Origin: Tardiphaga alba
GTDB lineage: Bacteria > Pseudomonadota > Alphaproteobacteria > Rhizobiales > Xanthobacteraceae
Direction: 5' to 3'
Length of the DNA stretch: 64,000 nucleotides
Assembly (NCBI RefSeq): GCF_018279705.1
Contig: NZ_CP036498.1
Coordinates: 558,001-622,000 of the forward strand
A program made the position numbers and the translations under genes. Position 1 is the first letter of the stretch, and the number at the start of each line of letters is the position of its first letter. Shown piece by piece: positions 55,681 through 64,000 of this stretch. The notes beneath the pieces were generated by a model. The model saw only the letters and a list, made by a program, of their open reading frames with translations, was not told where the DNA came from and did not search any database.

Positions 55681-56787
55681 GTGACGTTCACCCTCGCCCC
55701 CGATGCCGATGGAATTCTGCCCGACAGCATGATCGAGGCGATGGCCGAGGCCGGCCTGATCCTGCCCGAATATGATTTCGTCGAAAGCCAGATCCAGCCG
55801 GCCAGCCTCGACCTGCGCCTCGGCCCCATCGCCTATCGCGTCCGCGCCAGCTTCCTGCCCGGCCCGAATGTCACCGTCGCCGAGCGCATCGACGAATTGA
55901 AGCTGCACGAGATCGATCTCTCCGAAGGCGCGGTGCTGGAGACCAACTGCGTCTACATTGTGCCGCTGCTGGAAAGCCTCGCGCTGCCGCCGAACATCTT
56001 CGCCGCCGCGAATCCGAAGAGCTCCACCGGACGTCTCGACGTCTTCACCCGCGTGATCGCCGACGGCACCCGTCGGTTCGATGTGATCGGCGCGGGCTAT
56101 CATGGCCCGCTCTATGCCGAGATCAGCCCGAAGACATTCCCGGTGCTGCTGCGCGAAGGCTCGCGCCTGTCGCAGGTCCGCTTTCGCGTCGGCGATGCCG
56201 TGCTCGACACCGAGGCGCTGGAGGACCTGCATGCGCAGGATCCGCTGGTCGATATCGACGATGCCGACCTGACCAACGGGCTTGCTGTCTCGGTCGATCT
56301 GTCCGGCGAGAATGCGTCGGGCTTCGTCGGCTATCGCGCCAAGCGCCACACCGGCGTGGTCGATGTCGATCGCCGCGGCGGTTATGCGGTGGAGGATTTC
56401 TGGGAGCCGATCCATGCGCGCGCCGATCGCACGCTGATCCTCGATCCCGGCGAGTTCTACATTCTCGCTTCCAAGGAAGCCGTGCAGGTGCCGCCGGACT
56501 ACGCCGCCGAAATGGTGCCGTTCGATCCGCTGGTCGGCGAATTCCGCGTCCATTATGCCGGCTTCTTCGATCCTGGCTTCGGCCATGACGGCGCCGGCGG
56601 CAAGGGCTCGCGCGCCGTGCTGGAAGTGCGCTCGCGCGAAGTGCCGTTCATCCTCGAACACGGCCAGATCGTCGGCCGCCTCGTCTATGAACGCATGCTG
56701 GATCGCCCGGATTCACTCTACGGCCAGCGCATCGGCTCGAATTATCAGGGGCAGAACCTGAAGCTGTCGAAGCACTTCAAGGTTTAG
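55681..56787 (+). CDS. dcd: 2'-deoxycytidine 5'-triphosphate deaminase, double-length form
   Basis: A 368-residue protein of the dCTP deaminase/dUTPase superfamily, about twice the usual 190 residues, as known for this group of alphaproteobacteria. Two related halves are visible: QIQPASLDLRLGPIAYRVRA with NPKSSTGRLDVFTRVIADG in the first, and ILASKEAVQVPPDYAAEMVP with FRVHYAGFFDPGFGHDGAGG and PFILEHGQIVGRLVYERM in the second. It should convert dCTP to dUTP for dTMP synthesis. It starts at GTG (55681) behind AAGGAC. Its 3' end overlaps the convergent Uma2 gene by 11 bases. Confidence 0.9.
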   Translation: MTFTLAPDADGILPDSMIEAMAEAGLILPEYDFVESQIQPASLDLRLGPIAYRVRASFLPGPNVTVAERIDELKLHEIDLSEGAVLETNCVYIVPLLESLALPPNIFAAANPKSSTGRLDVFTRVIADGTRRFDVIGAGYHGPLYAEISPKTFPVLLREGSRLSQVRFRVGDAVLDTEALEDLHAQDPLVDIDDADLTNGLAVSVDLSGENASGFVGYRAKRHTGVVDVDRRGGYAVEDFWEPIHARADRTLILDPGEFYILASKEAVQVPPDYAAEMVPFDPLVGEFRVHYAGFFDPGFGHDGAGGKGSRAVLEVRSREVPFILEHGQIVGRLVYERMLDRPDSLYGQRIGSNYQGQNLKLSKHFKV

Positions 56788-57412
56788 AGCGAACTTGGGA
56801 CTTTAGCGGCGTGCGGTCATAGAGATCGCCGACGCGGCATCGGAAATTGAGCTTCGGGATCACGATTTCGGCGTCGGGCCCTGTCAGCACGTCCGATGTC
56901 CAGCCATCGTCCGTGCGCAATTCCACCTGAACCGCCATATGATCCTGCGTAATGACGAGCAAGGCGACGCAAGCCGCATGCGAGCGGTACAACTCGCATT
57001 TCACATCGATCCATTCGCGTCCGGTACCAGGGACACCAATCTGATCCGAAGACGACACGACTTCAGCCAATAAATAAGCTGCATCGAAATAGCGCTGCTC
57101 AAGCTCGTATTCCGTATCGATGACGGCCACGTCGGGCTCGGGCTCGTAAACCCTGCCATCGAGTATAAAGCTCTTGAAGCCAGATCGCTGGGTTGCCATG
57201 AGCGGCAGACCTTGCCGGTCAAAGCTATCGTCCAGCAACCGCGCAAGATTTTCTGCAATCCGATTGTGAACGAGTCTTGGAGGCGACATCATGACCGGGA
57301 CGCCCGCCAACAATTCCCACCGCTCATGATCCGGGCGATATTTTTGGAAGTCACGGAATTCCTCCGCGGACATCTGCCGGCTCGTCCGGCCTTGCATGAC
57401 GGCAATACCCAT
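56777..57412 (-). CDS. Uma2-family (DUF820) putative endonuclease
   Basis: A 211-residue protein with the PD-(D/E)xK-like Uma2 fold. Visible blocks are RWELLAGVPVMMSPPRLVHN, VYEPEPDVAVIDTEYE (the PD motif), YLLAEVVSSSDQ (the E position) and DVKCELYRSHA (Lys). The ATG at 57412 has an AAGGGAAG Shine-Dalgarno. The gene is visibly less GC-rich than its neighbours and overlaps the dcd 3' end, which suggests acquisition by transfer. The function of the family is not settled. Confidence 0.85.
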   Translation of the reverse strand: MGIAVMQGRTSRQMSAEEFRDFQKYRPDHERWELLAGVPVMMSPPRLVHNRIAENLARLLDDSFDRQGLPLMATQRSGFKSFILDGRVYEPEPDVAVIDTEYELEQRYFDAAYLLAEVVSSSDQIGVPGTGREWIDVKCELYRSHAACVALLVITQDHMAVQVELRTDDGWTSDVLTGPDAEIVIPKLNFRCRVGDLYDRTPLKSQVRSKP

Positions 57413-57492
57413 CACCACTTCCCTTCGCTTCCCCATCATACAACAATCGGCGAGGTTGCGAAAGCAGGTTCCCGTGAGAGAAAACTCCTGAC

Positions 57493-57523
57493 AAAAAAGG
57501 CCCGCACGAGTGTGTGCGGGCCA
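57493..57523 (-). terminator. Intrinsic terminator of the outer-membrane protein gene
   Basis: GGCCCGCAC and GTGCGGGCC form the stem (9 bp) and six T follow on the minus strand, about 65 bases past the stop of the gene at 57588. Confidence 0.85.
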
Positions 57524-57587
57524 GGTTTTCTGGAGCAGAAATTCGCAGCGCCGGCCTTGAGGTCGACGCTGCTGGTCAAACTACTAA

Positions 57588-58322
57588 TTAGTAGCCGCCG
57601 CCCATGCCGCCCAGATTGAAGCGGTAGTTCAGGCCGACCTTGACGGTGTGGGTATCGTTCTTGGACGACACGCCAGCCAGCGGGGCCGGGGCGGTGAAGG
57701 TGGTGGTGCCGAAGTCGTAGTACTGGTACTCGACCTTGCCCGACCAGTTCTGGGTGAACAGGTATTCGAGACCGGCGCCGACGGTGTAGCCGTTCGACTT
57801 GGTGGTGGTGCCGAACGAGGCGTCGGTTGCCGGAGCGCTCACGAGCAGGGTCTCGCTGACGTCCTGATAGGCCCAACCACCCTTCACGTAGAGCAGTGCG
57901 GGACCCCAGGTGTAACCGAGACGGCCGGTCACCGAAGCGATGCCGTTCTGGTTCTGGTTGTAGGCGTAACCTGCGCCAGCGCCGGTGAACAGGACGGTCG
58001 TGTTGTTGTTGCCAACCCAGCTGTACTGACCTTCGATACCGAGCACCCAGTTAGGGGCGAACTGGTAGTCAGCGCCGCCCTGCACACCGCCGAGGAAACG
58101 ACCGTCGGAGTTGTCCGAGGTGCCGCCGAAGCCGTTGTTGCCGTTGAAGGCGCCGCCGACGTGACCGCCGATGTAGAAACCGGTCCAGTTGTAGATCGGA
58201 GCGGCAGGAGCCTGATAGGCCGGTGCCTTGGTGTACGGACGGGCTGCCAGATCGGCTGCAGACGCGGGAGCAGCCAACGCGACCATGGCAACGGCTGCGG
58301 TCGAAAGCAGATACTTCTTCAT
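57588..58322 (-). CDS. Outer-membrane beta-barrel protein (Omp25/RopB type)
   Basis: A 244-residue porin-like surface protein: signal peptide MKKYLLSTAAVAMVALAAPA cleaved after ASA, a Pro/Ala-rich start, then alternating beta strands (IYNWTGFYIGGHVGGAFNGN; NGYTVGAGLEYLFTQNWSGK; VEYQYYDFG) and the ending TVKVGLNYRFNLGGMGGGY. NWTGFYIGGHVG is the hallmark of the Omp25/Omp31/RopB family of rhizobia and brucellae. Strong codon bias and a good terminator suggest high expression. The Tyr as last residue is unusual; barrels often end in Phe. Confidence 0.92.
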   Translation of the reverse strand: MKKYLLSTAAVAMVALAAPASAADLAARPYTKAPAYQAPAAPIYNWTGFYIGGHVGGAFNGNNGFGGTSDNSDGRFLGGVQGGADYQFAPNWVLGIEGQYSWVGNNNTTVLFTGAGAGYAYNQNQNGIASVTGRLGYTWGPALLYVKGGWAYQDVSETLLVSAPATDASFGTTTKSNGYTVGAGLEYLFTQNWSGKVEYQYYDFGTTTFTAPAPLAGVSSKNDTHTVKVGLNYRFNLGGMGGGY

Positions 58323-58572
58323 AGATAATCCTCTCAATCCCAAACTGGATTGCGGCGAACCTAGACGATTGCGCAGCGATGTCTGTCACAGCCGTGCAAC
58401 AGCGCTTCAAACGAGTGTGGCGGGTTTTTCGACCGCGTCGTGCTTCTGACACATGCCGGCCTCATTCCGCCCGCGCGGTGCTCGAATGTGTTACGTAACG
58501 TGCATAACATCGGGTAAATCTCAACCTGTGCAGCATGCTCACGAGATGTGCTACTGCTGTTGCAGTGACGCA

Positions 58573-58602
58573 GTGACGCCGCCAATAGTGACGCCGCCAA
58601 TG
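58573..58602 (+). repeat. Perfect 15-base tandem duplication before the dehydratase gene
   Basis: AGTGACGCCGCCAAT occurs twice without gap (58573-58587 and 58588-58602), ending 13 bases before the ATG at 58616; just upstream GCAGTGAC is also doubled (58563-58578). It looks like a recent slippage event in the leader. Confidence 0.7.
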
Positions 58603-58615
58603 AGGATATGAGGAA

Positions 58616-60172
58616 ATGAACGAGGCGATGGCCACCCCAAAGGCAGCTGACGCATATGCGCCGCGTACCATCAAGCTGAATGCGCGCGACAATGTCGCGA
58701 TCGTGGCGAATGATTTTGGATTGCCCGCGGGAACTTTGCTCGCTGACGGCATCACGCTGCGCCAGTTTGTTCCGCAGGGCCACAAGCTCGCACTCGTCGA
58801 TATCGCGAAGGATCAGCCGATCCTTCGTTACGGCGAGATTATCGGTTACGCCATCGATGCGATCGCTGCCGGTGACTGGGTCGAGGAAGCGCGCATTCAT
58901 ATGCCCGATGCGCCGGAGCTCGATCGCCTCGATATCGCAACGGCGGTTCCTGCCGCACAGGAACCACTGACGGGTTACACATTCGAGGGCTTTCGCAATC
59001 CTGACGGCTCCGTTGGTGTGAAGAACATTCTTGCGATCAGCACATCGGTGCAATGCGTCGCGGGCACGCTCGAATTCGCGATCAAGAAGATCAAGGCCGA
59101 GTTGCTGCCGCGCTATCCGAATGTCGATGACGTCGTCGCGGTGACGCATGGCTATGGTTGCGGCGTCGCCATCAACGCGCCCGATGCCTATATCCCGATC
59201 CGAACACTGCAGAACATCGCGAAGAATCCGAATTTCGGCGGGGAGGTGATGGTCGTCGGCCTCGGCTGCGAGAAACTCGCGCCAGAGCGGCTGCTGCCGA
59301 CCAACGATCCCGCCAGCATGATGCGCCTGCAGGATGAGGGCAATCAGAGCTTTGGCGACATGGTGGATACGATTGTCACCATGGCCGATGCACGTCTCAA
59401 GATATTGAATGGTCGCAAGCGTGAGACCGTGCCGGCCTCCGAACTCGTGATCGGCCTGCAATGCGGTGGCAGCGATGCGTTCTCCGGCGTCACGGCAAAC
59501 CCGGCGCTCGGCTTTGCCAGCGATCTCCTGGTGCGTGCAGGCGCGACGGTGATGTTCTCTGAAGTCACCGAAGTGCGCGATGCCATCGAATTGCTGACGC
59601 GCCGTGCGGCGAGTGAAGATGTCGGCCGCGCGCTGGTGCGTGAGATGGACTGGTACGACGCCTATCTCGCCCGCGGCGGCGCCGACCGCAGCGCCAATAC
59701 AACGCCGGGGAACAAGAAGGGTGGCCTCGCCAATATTGTCGAGAAGTCGCTTGGCTCCATCGTGAAATCGGGATCGTCGGCCATCACCGGCGTGATCGGG
59801 CCGGGCGAGCGCGCGACGACGAAGGGACTGTTGTTCGCAGCAACGCCGGCCAGCGATTTCATCTGTGGCACGCTGCAGCTTGCTGCCGGCATGCAGATGC
59901 AGATCTTCACCACCGGTCGCGGCACGCCCTACGGGCTCGCGCAGGCGCCGGTGATCAAGGTCTCCACGCGCACCGAACTGGCGAAGCGCTGGGCGGATCT
60001 GATCGACTTCGATGCCGGCCGTATCGCGTCAGGCGAAATGACCATCGAGGAAGCGGGCTACGAGCTGTTCCAGCTCATCCTCGATGTCGCCAGCGGGCGC
60101 AAGCAGGTCTGGGCGGACAAATGGGGCCTGCACAATGATCTGGTGCTGTTCAATCCGGCACCGGTGACATGA
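58616..60172 (+). CDS. UxaA/GarD-family hydrolase, galactarate or altronate dehydratase
   Basis: A 518-residue protein close in length to E. coli galactarate dehydratase (about 520). An N-terminal SAF domain (about residues 15-95: [20 protein letters not shown]) is followed by the UxaA hydrolase core with [54 protein letters not shown] and [20 protein letters not shown]. Altronate dehydratases split these parts in some species, so galactarate is favoured but not proven. No other sugar-acid gene is adjacent. The ATG follows GAGGAA. Confidence 0.87.
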   Translation: MNEAMATPKAADAYAPRTIKLNARDNVAIVANDFGLPAGTLLADGITLRQFVPQGHKLALVDIAKDQPILRYGEIIGYAIDAIAAGDWVEEARIHMPDAPELDRLDIATAVPAAQEPLTGYTFEGFRNPDGSVGVKNILAISTSVQCVAGTLEFAIKKIKAELLPRYPNVDDVVAVTHGYGCGVAINAPDAYIPIRTLQNIAKNPNFGGEVMVVGLGCEKLAPERLLPTNDPASMMRLQDEGNQSFGDMVDTIVTMADARLKILNGRKRETVPASELVIGLQCGGSDAFSGVTANPALGFASDLLVRAGATVMFSEVTEVRDAIELLTRRAASEDVGRALVREMDWYDAYLARGGADRSANTTPGNKKGGLANIVEKSLGSIVKSGSSAITGVIGPGERATTKGLLFAATPASDFICGTLQLAAGMQMQIFTTGRGTPYGLAQAPVIKVSTRTELAKRWADLIDFDAGRIASGEMTIEEAGYELFQLILDVASGRKQVWADKWGLHNDLVLFNPAPVT

Positions 60173-60176
60173 TGGC

Positions 60177-60264
60177 GTAGCCCGGATGGACCGCAGCGCA
60201 ATCCGGGACCAGCGTTTCCACATATCGCCGGTCCCTGCATTACGCTCCGCTCCATGCAGGCTAC
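60177..60264. repeat. Double-hairpin palindromic repeat, family C (copy 2, stem swap on the right)
   Basis: Left hairpin CCCGGAT/ATCCGGG as in copy 1, but right hairpin CCTGCAT/ATGCAGG, with the same 13-base loop types. Both strands of the right stem have changed together. Confidence 0.85.
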
Positions 60265-60270
60265 AAGCGA

Positions 60271-61605
60271 CTACAGCGCCGCCGCCTTCGCACCTGACGG
60301 TGCGACGCGCCAGATCACATTGCCGACGTCATCTGCCACCAGCAGCGCGCCCTTGTTGTCGAGCCGCACGCCGACCGGCCGGCCCTGCGCTTCGCCTTTC
60401 TCATTCAGGAAGCCCGTCAGCACATCCTGTGGCTTGCCCGACGGCTTGCCATCGGCGAACGGCACGAAGATCACTTTGTAGCCGCTCTGCGGCTTGCGGT
60501 TCCACGAGCCGTGCTGACCGATAAAGGCGCCGTTCTTCATCGATTCCGGAAACAGGTCGCCGGTGTTGAACGCAAGCCCCAGCGACGCCGTATGCGCGCC
60601 GAGCGCATAATCCGGTGCGATTGCCTTGGCAACCAGCTCAGGCTTCTGCGGCTGCACGCGGACATCCACATGTTGATCGTAATAGCTATAAGGCCAGCCA
60701 TAGAAGCCACCGTCCTTCACCGATGTCATGTAATCCGGCACGAGGTCGCTGCCGATTTCATCACGCTCGTTGACCACCACCCATAGCGCGCCGGTCTGCG
60801 GATTCCAGGCGGGGCCGTTGGGATTGCGCAAGCCCGAGGCGAACAGGCGCGACGTGCCGTTGACGCGATCGATCTCGAGGATCGCGGCGCGGTCCTTCTC
60901 GATCTCCATGCCGTTTTCGCCGACATTGCTGTTCGAGCCCACGGTCGCATATAGCCTGCTGCCATCGGCGCTGGCCGTGAGATCCTTGGTCCAGTGATGA
61001 TTGATGCCTGCCGGCAGATCGACGACCTTGGTGGCCGCCGCGGTGATTCGCGTATCGCCCTCGTTATAGGGGAAGGCCACCACCGCATCGGCATTGGCGA
61101 CATAGAAGCGATCGCCCACTAGCACCATGCCGAACGGTGAGTTCAGCCCTTCGAGAAACGGCGCTTTCATCTCCGCCACGCCGTCGCCATCGGCATCGCG
61201 CAGCAGCGTGATGCGGTTGGCCGAAGGTGCGCGTGCGCCGGCGTAACCCATCACCTTGGTCATGATAAAGCCGCGAATACTGAAGCCCGAATCCGGTTTC
61301 GGCGGTGCATTGCTCTCCGCCACCAGCACGTCGCCATTCGGCAGCGTGTAAACCGTGCGTGGATGATCAAGGCCGCTGGCGAAGGCGGTGACGACCATGC
61401 CTTCCGCCGCTTTCGGCTTGGCGCCGTCCTGCCAGCCTACGGCCTTGGAGACCTTCACGGTCGGCAGCAGTGTCTTGTTCGGCTCGACCAGTTTTGGCGT
61501 CGGTCCGAAATCCTCGCCCGAGGCGATCGTCGACTTCTCGTTACAGCCGGCAAGCGGTAGCGCCACGATGAGAAGTGCAGCGGAAAGTAGAAGTTTTTGG
61601 CGCAT
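60271..61605 (-). CDS. Lipoprotein sugar dehydrogenase (sorbosone/PQQ-type beta-propeller)
   Basis: A 444-residue periplasmic protein with a lipoprotein signal ([21 protein letters not shown], lipobox LAGC) and a six-bladed beta-propeller of the glucose/sorbosone dehydrogenase family. Blocks: [71 protein letters not shown] and [20 protein letters not shown], with the catalytic His expected in NHHWTK. The electron acceptor is probably PQQ. It should sit at the outer face of the inner membrane or inner leaflet of the outer membrane. Confidence 0.9.
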   Translation of the reverse strand: MRQKLLLSAALLIVALPLAGCNEKSTIASGEDFGPTPKLVEPNKTLLPTVKVSKAVGWQDGAKPKAAEGMVVTAFASGLDHPRTVYTLPNGDVLVAESNAPPKPDSGFSIRGFIMTKVMGYAGARAPSANRITLLRDADGDGVAEMKAPFLEGLNSPFGMVLVGDRFYVANADAVVAFPYNEGDTRITAAATKVVDLPAGINHHWTKDLTASADGSRLYATVGSNSNVGENGMEIEKDRAAILEIDRVNGTSRLFASGLRNPNGPAWNPQTGALWVVVNERDEIGSDLVPDYMTSVKDGGFYGWPYSYYDQHVDVRVQPQKPELVAKAIAPDYALGAHTASLGLAFNTGDLFPESMKNGAFIGQHGSWNRKPQSGYKVIFVPFADGKPSGKPQDVLTGFLNEKGEAQGRPVGVRLDNKGALLVADDVGNVIWRVAPSGAKAAAL

Positions 61606-61726
61606 GGAATTTCCTTCGAGTGACGGAACTCAATGCACGCGATGCAGAAGCGTTCGATCTCCCTGCATGAAATTCATGTGATGCCGCAGCCGGGCGCCGT
61701 TATGGTGATCGTCAACGATCAAGGGG

Positions 61727-62779
61727 ATGGAAGCGATGAACGACGTGCGCGACGAAGCCACATGGAAGCGATGGCGCAGCGTCGCTGATCTCTATCATGC
61801 CGTTTTCACCGGCCTGGTCTTGACTGCAGTGACACGTCGCGGCACGCCCGATGCAGCCGAATTCGTGTTTCGCATCTTCCGCCGCCAGCAGCAGGAGCGC
61901 TTTATCGCCGGTCTGGGCAAGCTGGGATTGTCGCATTTGCCACCCGCAGTCGCCGCCGCACAGTATCACTATCTCTCCAACTGGATCGGTGGTGTGTCGG
62001 TCGAATACATGTACGAGAATGATCGCAAGGCGTGGATCCGCTATCCGCCGCCGCGCTGGATCTGGCGTGGTACCGCCATCTGCGGCATTCCCGGCGAAGT
62101 CTCGCGCGCGATGCTGCGCGGTTGGCACGCGAATAACGGTGTCGCGCTCGGCAATCTCCGTCTCGGCTTTGTCTGCACCAAGCAGAGCGTCGATGGACAG
62201 GATGGGCTCGAGGGCTATTACTGCGAATACGATCACGATCTGGAGATCGACCAGCGCCTCGTTTTCGCGCGGCATCTGGAAGCGCCGCCTTTTGATCCCG
62301 CCAAGGCGCCAGCACTTCCCGTCGACAGCTGGCCGAAATCGCGGCTGGAAAAGGCCTATCGCAATTATGCGATGGAATATGTCCGCACCGCTGCGCCGGT
62401 TGCCGTGCAGCTCTTCGGTCCCGATGATGCCGGCTATTTGCTGCGTCTCACCGGCAAGCTGATCGGCATGCAGTATTACGACGAGGTTGCTGCCAGCTTC
62501 GGCATGGCGCGCGGCGATGCCACGACCTTTGTGGAGTTCTTCACGGCTCTGCTCGCCGCACAGGATGACGAGTTCGGCATCGACAAATCCGCCGGCTCAA
62601 TCGCTGTCCAGCAGAAAACCTGGAAGCTGATGGATGGCGTGACCGACGCCCATCCTGCCTGCGCGGAGCTTCTGCGCGGACTCGTCGAAGGCCTCGCTGC
62701 GGGCTGTGGCCGCAACATTCCCGTCACCATGACCGCAGAGCGGAACGGTGCGCGGCCGTTCACCTGGGTGATCGGCTAG
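61727..62779 (+). CDS. Unrecognised soluble protein
   Basis: A 350-residue cytoplasmic-looking protein with no signal peptide, membrane helix or motif I can name. It is rich in aromatic residues (NWIGGVSVEYMYENDRKAWI; RYPPPRWIWRGTAICG) and the C-terminal half is helical (LFGPDDAGYLLRLTGKLIGM). There is a vague resemblance to aminothiazoline-carboxylate hydrolase-type proteins, which I would not rely on. The start at 61727 is close to an AAGGGG sequence; an ATG three codons later is equally possible. It is flanked by unrelated genes. Confidence 0.75.
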   Translation: MEAMNDVRDEATWKRWRSVADLYHAVFTGLVLTAVTRRGTPDAAEFVFRIFRRQQQERFIAGLGKLGLSHLPPAVAAAQYHYLSNWIGGVSVEYMYENDRKAWIRYPPPRWIWRGTAICGIPGEVSRAMLRGWHANNGVALGNLRLGFVCTKQSVDGQDGLEGYYCEYDHDLEIDQRLVFARHLEAPPFDPAKAPALPVDSWPKSRLEKAYRNYAMEYVRTAAPVAVQLFGPDDAGYLLRLTGKLIGMQYYDEVAASFGMARGDATTFVEFFTALLAAQDDEFGIDKSAGSIAVQQKTWKLMDGVTDAHPACAELLRGLVEGLAAGCGRNIPVTMTAERNGARPFTWVIG

Positions 62780-62789
62780 GCGCTGATCC

Positions 62790-62877
62790 GTAGCCTGCAT
62801 GAAGCGCAGCGTAATGCAGGGACGGGCGAGATGTTGAAACGCCGGTCCCGGATTGCGCTGCGCTCCATCCGAGCTAC
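62790..62877. repeat. Double-hairpin palindromic repeat, family C (copy 3, stem swap on the left)
   Basis: Left hairpin CCTGCAT/ATGCAGG and right hairpin CCCGGAT/ATCCGaG, so the arrangement of stem types is the reverse of copy 2. Confidence 0.85.
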
Positions 62878-63010
62878 GCGCCTGAGCTATTCCCCCATAT
62901 TGCAGTGCAAATCGCCCGGCGCCCATGCATCACGCGCGTATGGCGCCTGCCGTGAACGGTGCTAGGAAGACTGTGTCCGGCGTTCGAGACCGGATAATCA
63001 GGGAGACTGC

Positions 63011-64000
63011 ATGTCCGAGGTCGTGCTCGCCGAACGCCCATTGGTCGATGGCGACAAACCACCGCTCCCCGAGCTGACCGCGCCCGCCAAGAACCCGCTG
63101 CTCGATCACGCGATCCTGCCGACCTTGCTGCGCCTCGCCTGGCCGAATGTGGTCGCGCTTTCGGCCGGTACGATCGTCGTCATCTTCGAGACCACCTATA
63201 TCGGCCGGCTCGGCACCGAGGCGCTGGCCGCCATGGCGTTGGTGTTCCCCTTTGTCATGCTGACCATGACCATGTCCGGCGGCGCCATGGGTGGTGGCGT
63301 TTCCTCCGCCATCGCCCGCGCGCTCGGCGCCGGCGACCAGCAGCGCGCCGATACGCTGGCCGGCCATGCATTGCTGATTGGCGTCTGTTTCGGACTCACT
63401 TTCACCGTCGGCATGCTGATCTTCGGCTCGGCGCTGCTGCAGCTGCTGGGCGGTCGCGGCAATGTGCTGAGCCAGGCGCTCGGCTACATCACCATCTTCT
63501 TTGCCGGTGGCGTCATCCCCTGGCTGATGAACACTTTTGCGGCGATCCTGCGCGGCACCGGCAATATGAAGATGCCCTCCGCCATGCAGACGTCATCTGC
63601 GGGCCTGCAAATCGTTCTCGGCGGCACGCTTGGCCTCGGCCTCGGCCCGATCCCGCAATTCGGCATGCCCGGCGTTGCCGCCGGCACGCTGACGGCCTTC
63701 GCCATCGGTGCGGGCGTCATGGGCTGGTACGTGTTTTCCGGCCGCGCGCGGGTGCGGCCGACACTGAACGGCTTCCGGATCGAGCGCGGCATGTTCTTCG
63801 ACATCCTGAAAGTCGGCGCCATCGCCTGTTTCAATCCGCTGCAGGGCGTGCTCACGCTGCTGATCTTCACCCATATGCTGGCGCATTACGGCACCGAGGT
63901 GCTGGCCGGCTACGGCATCGGCGCGCGGCTCGAATTCATGCTGACCACGTTGGCTTTCGCGGTCGGTATCGCTTCAGTGCCCATTGTCGGCATGGCCATC
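63011..64000 (+). CDS. MATE-family efflux transporter (3' end beyond the window)
   Basis: An open frame from the ATG at 63011 (GGGAG Shine-Dalgarno) runs to the right edge, 330 codons without a stop. After a polar N-terminus of about 35 residues come repeated hydrophobic helices typical of MATE transporters: LLRLAWPNVVALSAGTIVVI, ETTYIGRLGTEALAAMALVF, GGGVSSAIARALGAGDQQRA and NTFAAILRGTGNMKMPSAM. These are the TM1-TM5 blocks of the N-lobe, with the start of the C-lobe (FFDILKVGAIACFNPLQ). Probably a Na+ or H+ driven exporter; the substrate is unknown. Confidence 0.92.
   Translation, partial: MSEVVLAERPLVDGDKPPLPELTAPAKNPLLDHAILPTLLRLAWPNVVALSAGTIVVIFETTYIGRLGTEALAAMALVFPFVMLTMTMSGGAMGGGVSSAIARALGAGDQQRADTLAGHALLIGVCFGLTFTVGMLIFGSALLQLLGGRGNVLSQALGYITIFFAGGVIPWLMNTFAAILRGTGNMKMPSAMQTSSAGLQIVLGGTLGLGLGPIPQFGMPGVAAGTLTAFAIGAGVMGWYVFSGRARVRPTLNGFRIERGMFFDILKVGAIACFNPLQGVLTLLIFTHMLAHYGTEVLAGYGIGARLEFMLTTLAFAVGIASVPIVGMAI

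Overview
The window looks like a chromosomal segment of a GC-rich alphaproteobacterium of the order Hyphomicrobiales, most likely the Bradyrhizobium/Rhodopseudomonas/Afipia group. The signs are a GcrA cell-cycle regulator with GANTC (CcrM-type) sites beside it, an OpgC glucan-modification protein, a SAM-II riboswitch in front of metZ, a double-length dCTP deaminase, a RopB/Omp25-type porin and several families of dispersed palindromic repeats of the kind common in that group. No rRNA, tRNA, CRISPR array, prophage or insertion sequence was seen. Both edges cut a gene: an unrecognised CDS on the left (1-148, minus) and a MATE transporter on the right (63011-64000, plus).

Region by region. (1) 0.5-8.8 kb, cell envelope: an RND efflux pump between two periplasmic adaptors and an OmpA-like protein, bracketed by two paralogous caspase-fold proteins that have both lost the catalytic His and Cys. 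(2) 9-18.6 kb, aromatic catabolism: a lactonase-like metallo-hydrolase with a frameshift, a MarR regulator, a flavoprotein hydroxylase with a small DUF2783-type partner, a second metallo-hydrolase, then hmgA-maiA-fahA (homogentisate to fumarate and acetoacetate), and a divergent Lrp/AsnC regulator and 4-hydroxyphenylpyruvate dioxygenase. Together these cover tyrosine degradation from 4-hydroxyphenylpyruvate onward, with a probable side entry from a hydroxylated phenylacetate. (3) 18.8-25.5 kb: an alpha-methylacyl-CoA racemase, a three-subunit molybdenum hydroxylase (form II, not CO dehydrogenase) and a two-subunit 3-oxoacid CoA-transferase. (4) 25.7-33.2 kb: a chemoreceptor, an operon for a biuret hydrolase-like enzyme, an NCS2-type permease and allophanate hydrolase (probable nitrogen scavenging), and an SDR oxidoreductase. 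(5) 33.3-38.9 kb: a CBS-BON protein behind a FixK-like box, a polysaccharide deacetylase, an OmpA/BON protein coupled to a small membrane protein, a DinB protein and a YbhN/MprF-type membrane protein.

(6) 38.9-46 kb: a complete phosphate regulon, phoR - Pho box - pstS - hairpin - pstC - pstA - pstB - phoU - phoB. (7) 46.1-50.8 kb: gcrA, argD-argF, the redox chaperone Hsp33 and ApaG. (8) 51-54 kb: opgC coupled to two SGNH proteins, one with an intact catalytic set and one that has lost it. (9) 54.2-64 kb: metZ under a SAM-II riboswitch with an overlapping terminator, dcd, an Uma2 nuclease, an outer-membrane beta-barrel protein, a galactarate/altronate dehydratase-type enzyme, a lipoprotein sugar dehydrogenase, an unknown protein and the MATE transporter.

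The points most worth a second look are the pseudo-caspase pair around the efflux operon, the OpgC plus active/degenerate SGNH pair, the hydroxylase feeding hmgA, the covarying stem swaps inside one palindromic repeat family, the riboswitch mechanism at metZ, and two likely single-C deletions in CCCC runs that break reading frames.
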